From: Ceratopteris richardii
Lineage: Eukaryota; Streptophyta; Polypodiopsida; Polypodiales; Pteridaceae
NCBI GenBank assembly: GCA_020310875.1
Contig: CM035423.1
Location: 137,449,520-137,513,519 of the forward strand
Direction of reading: 5' to 3'
Length of the DNA: 64,000 bases
A model generated the notes under the pieces. It worked only from the letters and a program-made list of their open reading frames with translations. It did no database searches and was not told the origin of the DNA. The position numbers and the translations under genes are program-made. Positions 1 through 11,100 of the stretch are shown one piece after another (position 1 is the first letter of the stretch; each line of letters opens with the position of its first letter).

Positions 1-323
1 CCGGAACCTAATTTTTAACTAGGCCGGACACTAGGTCTGAACAGGGCCAAAGCTAGTCAAGAACTATAAATAGAGCTAGAGAGCTCATTTTTAGGGGGGC
101 TTCTTGTAGTTTGAGCTTGTATGAGAACTTTCTTGCAATAGAAGTGATTCCATTGTCTTACTCTCTTTGTTCTGACGGTGTGTGCGCGTGTGTGTGTATG
201 TGTGTGCATGCTTGTGTGCTTCTCACTCACGCACTTGTGCTTCCACTTGCTCGTGGTCTTCATACCATCCTCATGTCTTCCCGGATTGACATTAAAGGAG
301 GTGCTACTCATCACTCAGCTACA
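1..323 (+). repeat. 5' LTR of element A (its 3' part; left end outside the window)
   Basis: Matches 16078-16400 without indels and with a single mismatch near the end. It ends in ...ACA at 323, followed by the 8-base spacer and primer site. It carries a TATA box and a TG-rich tract (about 176-213), both repeated in the 3' LTR. Confidence 0.95.
65..72 (+). promoter_or_regulatory. LTR TATA box (TATAAATA)
   Basis: TATAAATA lies in the sequence CTATAAATAGAGC. The same box occurs at 16142-16149 in the 3' LTR, and related LTRs have TATAAAAAG (E, about 37956) and its counterpart in F (about 58716-58724, minus). Conservation at the same LTR position supports its being the retroelement promoter; transcription would start roughly 25-35 bases downstream. 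Confidence 0.7.
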
Positions 324-331
324 CCAAATTT

Positions 332-353
332 TGGCGCCGTTGCCGGGGATCGA
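332..353 (+). other. Primer-binding site of element A, tRNA-Asp(GUC) type
   Basis: Starting TGGCGCCGTTGCCGGGGAT, this 22-base stretch is complementary to the 3' end of plant tRNA-Asp(GUC) including CCA. It is separated from the LTR end by 8 bases. F has the same site on the other strand (58435-58456); E has a slightly diverged one (38221-38242). Confidence 0.9.
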
Positions 354-792
354 GCTTTGAGGACGAGCGTGTGATGGTAAGACGTAGAGAGGACGCGTTG
401 GAATGGTAAGTAGTAGGTAAATTTCTGATTTTTCTCCATCTCCATCTTCATCTTCACCTCCTTCTCCATCTCCACCTCCACCTCCTTCCCCACTACATAT
501 CCCCTCTTCCCTTTCTTTCCCTCATTTGTTGTGTGCGAGTTTGAGAGAGAGCGATTGTGTGTGTTTGCATTTGTGTGTTTTTTGCATGCTTCTTGCAGGT
601 ACCAGCTCCATCACCATCTCCAGCAAGCTCAGCAGGTACAGAAACTGCCTGCACAGTCCCCGAGGCGTTGAGCTCGAGCTATCGCGACACTCCGAAAAGC
701 TCGACTTCTCACGATTCTGAGTGCACCACGGCATTGCGCAGGCCTAGAGCTCCTAGAAACCCTAGATAGAACAGGAAAATTCGCCATATCTC

Positions 793-1196
793 GAGCTATC
801 GCGACACCCCGTGAGCTATCGCGACACCCCAAGGTATCGCGACACTCCGAGCTATCGCGACACCCCGTGAGCTATCGCGACACCCCAAGGTATCGCGACA
901 CCCCAAGGTATCGCGACACCCCGTGAGCTATCGCGACACCCCAAGGTATCGCGACACTCCGAGCTATCGCGACACCCCAAGGTATCGCGACACCCCAAGG
1001 TATCGCGACACTCCGAGGTATCGCGACACTCCAAGGTATCGCGACACTCCAAGGTATCGCGACACTCCGAGGTATCGCGACACTCCAAGGTATCGCGACA
1101 CTCCAAGGTATCGCGACACTCCGAGCTATCGCGACACCCCAAGGTATCGCGACACTTGGAGGTATCGCGACACTTCGACCCGACCTATCGCGATAC
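793..1196 (+). repeat. Leader minisatellite of element A, ~18-bp unit, about 22 copies
   Basis: Tandem copies of [C/G]TATCGCGACAC[C/T]CC with AAG, GAG or GTGAG joiners, mostly 18 bp and sometimes 20 bp. I count about 22 copies by eye, plus one isolated unit near 677. Because 18 is a multiple of three, the array reads as YRDTPR repeats on plus and similar repeats on minus; these are by-products. The unit is rich in CpG and centred on TCGCGA. The last units are the most diverged. Confidence 0.92.
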
Positions 1197-2101
1197 ATGG
1201 CCTTAACGCACGAAATTTTAGAGTGAATTTTTGGAGTAAATTGAGGTACAATTGAGCTTAGTTTTGGTCACATTGGAGTAACATTAGAGCCTTAGAAGTG
1301 GGACAAGACCTAGGAACCTGTGAGGAAATCCCTGAACCCTGAGAGCCTGTTTTGACCCCTATTTGCCTGAATGGTCACAACTTGACCATACGAACTCCGA
1401 TTGATGAGATTTTGGTCTCGTTGGAAAGCTCGTTGAGAATCCTACGTGGACCTCGACTGGTTTTTGTAAGAATCATACGCGGAGTTTCAGAACATGCATT
1501 TTTAAGTTAACCTTTAGGTGGAACTAAGTGGTTCCCAGATTCAGGGGGTACCGTGAGTTACTCCAGGGGGACTAAAAATATTGACGTGTGTCTTCCGATT
1601 ACTTGTGGTAATAAAGCTATACTAACTGGTGAGTTTTTGCAGGAACTTGGTGTGCGCTCAAGGCAATCCAAAGCAAGCTAGCAAGGGTGAGTACCAGGCT
1701 TGGGAGAAGGCTTCCTGGGCTTGCATAGCTGTCGGGTCAACCAGCTGATTGAGGTTGGAAGATCTCATAACCCTCCTTTGTCAATTCCTAGCCTAGGCTA
1801 AGTACGACTTAGGTGTGGTAATTAACTAGGGCAACGTTAGGCACGAATCAAGTCCAAGAGAATTAATCAACCAAGTGCAAGAAAATAAATAGGTCTTAAG
1901 TGCGAAAACACTAAGGGACAAAACGGTAAACGGGAAACGATCACTCATCAAGTGCGGAAATTCACTTAAGTACTCCTGACGACGCGATTTCAGACAAGAC
2001 CATAAACATAATATTCAACTAAAAAGAACAAAGTGATTGATGAAAAATCAACCTGCAACGAGAGCGTGCTTGGGATTCCAGGGGGTGAATAAATCAGGCA
2101 T

Positions 2102-5100
2102 ATGAACCTTAGATCAGGCAGACACCTAGGCCGAGACAGACAAAGCCTCAGATCTTCTGAAGCTAGTGTCAATCACACTGCCAGGTCTTGGGCCCAGCAG
2201 TTGAGTGATTACCCATACACTCCCAGATCAGAAACCAGTGATTCTGAAATGTCCTATCACATGGAGAGACCCGTAGGGAGTTCAGGGTTGGCATATCTAG
2301 AAAAGCCAGAGGGGCCTTATAAGACTCAATTGGAATATATCAGGACGAATCGTCTAGGTGCTCGCATCTACGAAGACGGACTGAGAAGATCAGTGGTCCA
2401 GATTAAGAACCCCGACCAACCCCATGGAATAGACCACCCGGTAGTCAAGTTTGAGAATGGAGCATACCTAGATAAAGAGGGGACTATATATGTAGTCACC
2501 ACTCATCCCGATAGAACTGATGAGTTTGGAAATGTGATTGCGGAGACCGACATGGGAGATATAGAGCAAGGGAACTTAGAGAGAGAGCCAAGAACTCCCC
2601 GTGGTAAGTCTGTCTTGACTAGAATCATGACTCCTGAGTGGATTCCACAAGATAATAAAAGCATAGATCTGCTTTTAAATCGGGAAACCGATGAGGCTTT
2701 TTGGAGATATAGAACTTCTCAACCTCAGGAGGGGAACACCCTCACAATCTACGAGTTTAAAGACCCTGATAGTCCAGGCCAAGTAACCTACCTAGACACT
2801 GCATCAGAGAGAATCTTCGTGGTCATTGAGCAGGGCAGACATGCCTACACTTGGAAGGGTGAATTTGTTTTTCCCCAACCAAGGTCTAATGTATCCTTTG
2901 GTCATCAAGGAACCGGGACCTCCCTCGCTCATGGCGCTCAAAGAGATAGAGGTAGAGACAAACCTGAGGTAAGTTTTGCCAACTCCCTGGGAAGAGAAAG
3001 AACGGGAACAGAAAGGAATAGAGTAGAAACTGAGAGACATAGAACCCCATGGAATCACCGGGACATTGATGATTTTCCTTTGCCAAGGCCGAGAGAACAC
3101 ACTAGGACCCTACGACCAACCCAACTTGTGAAGTCCATGAAGAATTATTTCGATGGCACGGGAGACCCTTATGACCATGTGGCCGAATTTCGACAAGTGT
3201 TGAAAGCTGAACAAGTGGAGGACCTATTCACACAATATAATGCTTTCGGTCTAACCCTTAGGAACACTGCCCTTACTTGGTTCCAACCACTAAATGAGAG
3301 GCATTTCAGAAACATAGACCAACTCTTAGAGGCATTTATTGTCGAGTTTTCTAAGAGTGGAATCAGGCATAACACCTCCTCACTAATTCATAGTTTCAAA
3401 CAAACACCTCAAGAGACGGTCAGACTAGCTGGAAGAAGATTTAGACAGTACCTGGAGAGATGCCCTATGCCAGAGTTACCCACACCAGCCAAACAAGTGG
3501 CCTTGTTCCTAGATGGATTGTTGAGCACTAAGCTCAGGTCATATGTGTACCTGAAGGACCCTAGAACGATAGAGGAGTGCGTGCGCATATGCATAGACAT
3601 TGAGGACAATCTAGGTGAGGAGCTAGGACTATCAAAAATCTATAAGGATTCTGATAATGCTAGCACACCGACATCTGGTCAATCCGCATCCATCGAGGAA
3701 CTTGCAGAGAAGGTAGCCCAAAAACTAGGCGTCTCTAGCAAGCAAATTCCAAGATTTGCCCCAGTTAAGCGGTGTTACAATTGTGGCGGTGAACATATGG
3801 CAAGTGTATGCCCCATTATGGCCCAACCTCAGGTGAATCCTAGTAGCCAGTATTGCACCATAGAGCGCAGGTACACCAATCACACGGCACAAGACTGCCC
3901 ATATAACAAACAAACTGTTAGGCAAAATTATCCTCAGCCATATCCACAACAGGGTAGATACCAGAATCAGTACCCATCTCCACAATACAACAGACCGCAA
4001 CAAACCTATCAGCCACCTTATCAAGGGCAGCAGAGACCTCAACCAGTCCTAGTGCAGCAACCCCCTGCTCCAACCAATGTGATCCCAGTAAAATATGCCT
4101 CTATTGAAGAAAATCCGAATAGAGCCATAGTTCCAGTCACCCCATTGCTATCAGACAGTGATCCAAGTGACCATAGTTTTGACTCCACACATATTGATAG
4201 CCCACAGGCTTACTACATGCAGTCACCCGAGCATAACGAGTCATACTACTATGAGGACCCAAGTGAAAATAGTGGGGAACCGGCGTATTCTAATGTCATG
4301 TACACAAACCCCAACTCTAGACCTCAACCTAGGCAGGTACGACCTCCATTTCCTAGAGGGCCATGTTTCAGATGTCAGGGAGATCACCTTGTACGTGATT
4401 GTCCACTACCTGTCCCTACACTACCTCAGCCAGTAACCATTCAGGGCTTTTGCCAAGACTGCGGGAAAGAGCATCTCCTACGAGATTGCCCAAAAAACTC
4501 CAATAACATGCCTAAGATCACTCCTATCAATGTTGTGGGGTTAGTTGTAGACTCCATAGGAAGCGTGACTTCCACTGCACCTGTGCAGATGATCACAAGA
4601 GCCCAGGCACTTCAACAACACCAAGGTGTTGGCCCCGAACAGAGCCCCGAGGTGAGTGAAACAGAGAGCATAACCAAAAAGAGGACGAGAGCCTGGAAGG
4701 AGAGTCGTGAAAGGATGAAGAGGCAATGGGCAAAAAAGATAAACGAACTTGAAGAAAGCTTGAGAGAAACCAAGGCAAAAATCACAGAGATCACATCTCA
4801 ACCGCACTCCCACACACTTCCACCACTACCTCCCCCATCACCCTCCATTCCTCCACCCTCTAATACACCCCACGTAACCCACCCACCACCCCGAGTAGGA
4901 TCAGTATTAGCAGACCCCACTCCTGAAGGCTTGGACATGATGTTCAAGGCCTACCAGGCTCGACTTCAAGAAGGGCCAACAGCTGCAAACCTAGACAGGA
5001 GTTACCCTAGAGCCGACTTAGAGATTGAACGAATGAAGATGTGCATGAAAATGGTAGAACAAGCTCAAGCTATACTTGAGACTAGCCAAAAGTTCAATCA

Positions 5101-8100
5101 GACAAACTCTGTCAAGCCAGAGTTGCATTTCCAAGGCTTACTAGAAAGATTAGAGCAGTTGGTAAACAAATCACAAGTTTCTTTACCTCCACAGGCTCAA
5201 CCAGTCGTTGAAAGAGGACGCTCACCACAAATGGTAGCTTATGTTCCTAATTCTACGGATGCTGGAATACCTCCTTCAATACAACAGTACTCTCCAGAGT
5301 TCTTGCGGGAAATACAAGAAGAGAAATGGGCCAAGGAGAAGGGTGATTCCCCTCCTATTCCTGAGATTGATGACCTTCAGGATCAATTTCCCCAAGACAT
5401 TCCCTCTATCTATGGGGATCAAGCAGAGCAACAAGAGGATGAGAGATTAGATTTTGAATCTAATTCTTTACAAGAGTTGCCTCATTTCACAGGCCCATGG
5501 GAATCTGAATCTCTCCAGATCAGAGCGCCCACTATATTGGTAAGAAATGAAGACTCAGTGATTCCCAGGAACACTGATGTTGTGAAAAACACTAAGGTTC
5601 AATGTCACCTCACTGTAGAGGAGCTGCTCAAGGCAAAACCGGAGCTCTGGAATCATGTGAAGGATCAGGTTCCAGAACTTGAATCCAATTTACCAAAAGT
5701 AGGCTCTAAGCAGAAAGTTCCCGAGATACCTCTCGACAAGATAGGAGACATGAGCGAAGGTGAAGAAGGTAACACTTATCTTCCGATCACCTATCAAGGT
5801 TACACAACCAAAGCAATTGTGGATTCGGGTGCGGGAGTTGCTATCGCAACTACCTCCTTGTGGAAACGATGGGGCAAACCCACCTTAAGACCAACGAGAA
5901 TGAAACTTCAAATGGCAGATGGTCATTTTGAAAGACCTCTCGGATTGCTTGAAGGGATAACTCTAACCACTTGTGGTGTAGAGTTTGAACATACGTTTGC
6001 CATATGTGACTTTGAGAAGAATAATGTTTACGAGATGATCCTAGGAAGACCCTTCCTACGACAATTACAAATAGTACAAGATTGGGGAACCAACTCCTTG
6101 TACTTACAGCACTTAGGGGTCACCACCAAGGTCAATCTGAAGGATCACACCTTCAGAGATGTACCACCCCTACAGTGGAATCCTATCCACAAAGCGAAAG
6201 AAGACTCTATCTCCGTGCATTCTGGAAGTTCACCTGAACCATCCTGGTTGCATGAAGATACTCACTTGTGGATGTGCAAGGTCGCGGAGGAAGAGGAAAA
6301 GCGCCGGAAAGCGAGAGAAGAAGGAACTTCCCCAGGAGATAGACCAATAAAAGACCCAGCCTATACACCGATGATATTTCCAGATGAGGAATTTGAGCCT
6401 CATGGTTGGGCAGAAATCTTAGCTACCATGGACATTGCAGTCAATGAAGAACAATGGACACCTCATTGTGATGAGGAGGGTTATGATATTTCAGTGTTCA
6501 TGTGTCAGCCCTTGTTGGAAGAGTGTGATCCTAGTGAGTCCATGGAAGAAGAAGAGAGTGACGATGATCTAGAATCCATTGTGATGGATACTTACTTTGA
6601 CTCAGAGGAACACTACTTAGAAGACATAGGAGTGTTAACCCAAAAAGAAGAAGAACCCCTTGCGAGTATTAAAACGATAAATTCAAAGAAAGGAAGTGAA
6701 GGAAGTCAAAAGAAAAAGAAAAGGAAAGCAGTAAGACAAGAAGAGGAAGAATCATTGTTTGAAGTACCAGAAAATTTCAAGAAATATGAAGTGGAAGACC
6801 GAAAAATTTTGGTACGAATGCCTAAAAGAGAGGCCATTATAGGAGAAGCATATGACAATAAAGAAAAGACCAAAAAAATTGTAGTGACCATTGAAGGGAA
6901 CGAAGAGAGATGTACGTACATAGGTGATGACCTAAGTGCAGAAGAAGAAGCAGAGCTTGTAGCTCTATTAAGGGAATATAGGGATGTGTTCGCATGGCAT
7001 TATAGAGACTTGAAAGGAGTAGATCCAGAGATCTGCTCTCATACGATTCCGATGACCGCTGATGCTAAGCCCACCAAACAAAAACCCTACACATATAATG
7101 ACAATTATGCGGCCAAAATAAAAGAGGAAATTGACAGGCTGATTGAAGCCGGATTCATCTATGAGATTGAGCACACTGAATGGGTGTCCCCTATTGTAGT
7201 GGTGCCCAAGAAGAATGGGAAATTGCGAGTGTGCATTAACCTTAAAAAAGTTAATGCCGCTACGATTAGAGATAGTTATCCACTGCCCATCACCGAACAT
7301 CTTTTGGAGCGTGTTGCAGGCAAGGAAGTTTACAGCTTCCTTGATGGATTTTCAGGTTACAACCAAGTAGCCATTGCCCCCGAAGATCAACACAAAACGG
7401 CCTTTGCCACAGAATGGGGAATCTTTGCATTTCGTGTGATGCCATTTGGGCTCACCAATGCACCTGCAACATTCCAAAGACTCATGTGTCATGTCTTCAA
7501 AGAGTTCTTGCGAAAGAGCTTAGAAGTATATGTGGATGATTTGTGCGCTCATTCCCAAAAGAGAAGTTACCACATCCCTGAACTCAGGCAAATCTTCAAC
7601 AAGTGTAGAGATTATCGAGTGTGTCTGAATCCAGAAAAGTGTGTATTTATGGTACGACAAGGTAAGATCTTAGGCCACATCGTTTCTAAGAATGGAATTT
7701 CAACAGATGAAGACAAAGTAAGAGCGATAGCAGAGTTGCCCAGACCAAGGAATGTTAAAGAGGTACAAGCCTTTATGGGCCATTGCGGATATTACCGTAG
7801 GTTTATCCACATGTATGCCATCATAGCTAAACCTCTTTATGGGTTGTTAACCAACTTTGAATGGAACGAGGAATGCGAGAATTCCTTCAATGAGCTGAAG
7901 AGACGTCTGTGCACAGCACCAATACTGACTACTCCGGATTGGAGCAAACCCTTTCATGTCCATGTAGATGCCTCCAATCATGCTATAGGATGTGTGCTAG
8001 CACAACCCACAAGTGAAGGAAACCTAGATTTGCCGATAGCATATGCGAGTAGGCAATTAAATGCAGCCGAACGAAATTACACCACAACGGAGAGAGAAGG

Positions 8101-11100
8101 CTTGGGCATGATATATGCTGTGAAGAAGTTTAGACACTATCTATTGGCCAATAAGTTCAAGTTTTTCACTGATCATCAAGCGCTACTATATTTGGTCAAT
8201 AAACCTTGCAATACAGGTCGCTTAGTAAGATGGTTTCTCTTACTAATGGAATACGACTTTGAAGTTGTTGTCAGGAAAGGTAGAACCCATTTTAGGGCAG
8301 ACCATCTTTCTCGCATCACTTCAGGAGAGCCACCGCAAGGAGTGTCTGATGAATTGCCCGATGCGTATCTGTTCAATTTAGAAGTTGTTCCTAAATGGGC
8401 AAATAAGTTGGTACCAGTCCTAACCTTCGGGCCTGCAAATAAGAATGTGAAAACCAGCAAAGAAGAAGTTGTAAAATCATTAAAGTATCAAATCTTGGCT
8501 GGAAGTATGTACAAGCAAGATACAGAAGGGGTGTTAGCTTGTTGTGTCGAGGAGGATGAACATGCTAGTTGGCTGCAGCAAGCCCATGAGGGACCTCTAG
8601 GGAATCACTACTCTAAACAACGAACCTTGCAGAATCTAAAACGCTTAGGAGTGTATTGGCCTAGCATGGACAAAGAAGTACAAGAGTGGATCCAGAGTTG
8701 TCCAGAGTGCCAGGAGAGACCCCCAGTGGAGCATGCCACTCTTCACATGTCATTAATCCCAGATTGGAGTGCTCCACTGGTCGAGTTCATGAGAACAGGA
8801 ACATTAACCAATCAGGCTAGCATTGCAAGAAAACGGAGCATGGAGCAAGAGGCTCAAGACTATGCTTTAGTAGGAGACAACCTGTATCGAAGAGGCAAGG
8901 ATGGTTACCTAAGACTGTGCGTACATGAATCAGACTACTTGAAAGTCTTAGAAACGGCACATAGCGGTGCTGCAGGTGGGCACTTTGGGCCTGACAGAGT
9001 GATTAAGACTATTCTATTCTCAGGACTATTGTGGCCCACTCTTCATATGGATGCACATACTTATGTGAAGAGTTGCGACACATGCCAACGTGCCCAATAT
9101 CCGACAAAAAAAGATGAAATGCCCTTGAGGCCAATGATGGGAGGACGTGCATTTTCAAAGTGGGGTATAGACTTTGTAGGTCCCATCAACCCCCCAGCTA
9201 GGAACTCCCATGCAGAATACATTATTGTGGCCACAGATTACCTTACAAAGTGGGTGGAAGTAAAAGCCACGACAAAGAATGATGCTCAAACGACGGCTAA
9301 ATTCTTATTCGAAAATGTGTTCACTAGATATGGGTTACCAATAGAGTTGGTTAGTGATAGAGGTACGCACTTCTTGAATGAGGTCATTGAAAATCTCCTT
9401 CAAGAATTCATGGTGGTACATAAGAAGTCTGCACCCTATCACCCACAAGCTAACGGACAAGCCGAGAGCACGAATAAGATCCTGTGTAACGTATTGACGA
9501 AACTGGTCAATAATAAACGCTCTGATTGGGACAAACAACTTCACCATGCTGTTTGGGCATACCGAGTTGCTTACAAAACGGTACTCAATGCCACCCCATT
9601 TCAGATGGTCTTCGGACAAAATGCGGTGCTACCCTTAGATTTCCTAATTCCAGCTTTAAGAGTAGCACAAGAGCATGAGTGGAATGGACACGAGTTGTCC
9701 TCGAGGATCTTTGATCTAGAGCGCTTAGGTGAGATGAGGCTACGAGCAGCAGCAGGTATCTATGCTGCAAAGAAACGGCAAAAGGCATACTTTGATGCCC
9801 ATGTGAAGGATAAGGGCTTGAAAGCAGGAGATCTAGTGTTAGTCTACACATTGAAACAACACGCAAGAAAGCTAGAGAAGAGAGGCTACGGACCTATGAT
9901 CATTAATAGGATCTCCACGAGTGGAGCAGTACAACTAGCCACGTTAGAGGGGGATGTCCTCCCAAACTATATTAGCGGATGCAGAGTCAAGCTGTATCAG
10001 GAACCCCTCACGGAGGAGATGCTAAGCCGACTCAATATTGCTAAGCAACGTAAAGAGGAGGAAAAACGAATTCGAGAAGAAGCACAGGCAGAGGCCTTAG
10101 AACGTATTAAACGAATGAAGTTGAGAAGACAAGGAAGAGACCAGCCTATGACTAACACCGAAGAGTCCCCAGGCTATCCCATGGCCATGTGTGAGGCTTC
10201 AGATGGACGCACCCACAAGATAGTAGACCGACGACCTTTTCTGACCCTAGAAATAGGACAAAAGGACAACACAACAAGCGTGAGGGCCTTGATTGATTCA
10301 GGAGCAGCCACAAGTGCAGTTCGGCTTTCTTACTGCCAGCAGCTGCAGTTGGAGGTAAAACCCATAGAAGCATACCTGATAGGATTAGGAGGTGTTGAAA
10401 CCCCTTGTATGGGAGAGGTGGATCTTCCCCTCTACATACAAGAGGTCCTCATGCCAGTAAAAGTGCTAGTGTGTGAAGACGAGGATCTGACCGAACCGCT
10501 TATATTGGGCCAAGATTGGATCTATGATCACGCAGTCAACCTGAACCTAAGAAGTGGACTTCTTCAGGCTTGGGTAGGCCAAAGTCATCTCACGATTGAA
10601 TTAGAAAATCAAGCACTCAAACCAATAGAACAGGCAACAACTCCTGGCCCCTCCAAGAATCCACACGAAGATAACCACGATGTGTTTGTCCAAACTTCTA
10701 TGGTGCAGAGGAATGTCAATCTTACTGAAGGTTCAGGAGCCAAGAAGGAGTTCCTAATTGATCCAAAGAAGATTCTAAACGAACGGACCGAACATCACTC
10801 TATACGAGGGAGACCGCTGATCAAGAGGAAGGAGCGCCAACCCGCGCATCATGGAGCATCTCGTGGCGTGAAGCAGGTCTGGATACGCAAGGATGGGAGA
10901 CTTACAGCTCCAATCGCAGATTCTCAAGGAGACAAGAAACGAGCCTCACAATCAAGGAACAAAACTAAGAAGCCCCCTAGGATAACCCCTAGGCACACCA
11001 TCTCTATTTGGGTTCCTAAGCGGTCAATGAAGGCTATCCCTAGTGCTAGACAGATATGGGTGCCCAAGGCTAGCTTACAAGCCCAAATTACTTCAACCAC

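Larger units (their letters stand above)
324..2101 (+). other. Long leader of element A with candidate spliced intron
   Basis: About 1.8 kb lie between the LTR and the gag start, with no convincing protein. GATGGTAAGACG soon after the primer site (about 370-381) and a pyrimidine-rich CTTGCAG|GT near 592-600 resemble splice donor and acceptor. Both are kept at matching places in E (about 38262 and 38495-38503) and, on the minus strand, F. Further GT/AG-like pairs occur near 1630-1690. The conserved spacing suggests a leader intron; this is inference. Confidence 0.5.

Noticed and set aside
176-213. TG-rich tract as an independent microsatellite locus
   Set aside because: It is part of the LTR and appears in every LTR of the family (16253-16290, about 38080-38100, 42555-42590, 58570-58612).
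793-1196. CRISPR-like array
   Set aside because: Units are contiguous without unique spacers, and the setting is a plant retrotransposon leader.
793-1196. CGCG-box (CAMTA-type) regulatory cluster
   Set aside because: The known box needs A/C/G before and C/G/T after CGCG; here the core is TCGCGA, so it does not fit.
852-1255. YRDTPR and CRDTLE repeat proteins on both strands
   Set aside because: They are the 18-bp minisatellite read in frame; an 18-bp unit stays open in several frames at once. No gene signals.
3725-4042. Antisense frames over gag (also 40750-41067 and 54612-54917)
   Set aside because: Hydrophobic antisense frames recur in A, E and F only because the gag coding strand is conserved.
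9680-10230. Chromodomain after the integrase
   Set aside because: The region has an integrase C-terminal barrel-like part (AGDLVLVYTLKQHARKL) and a charged helix, but no chromodomain signature.
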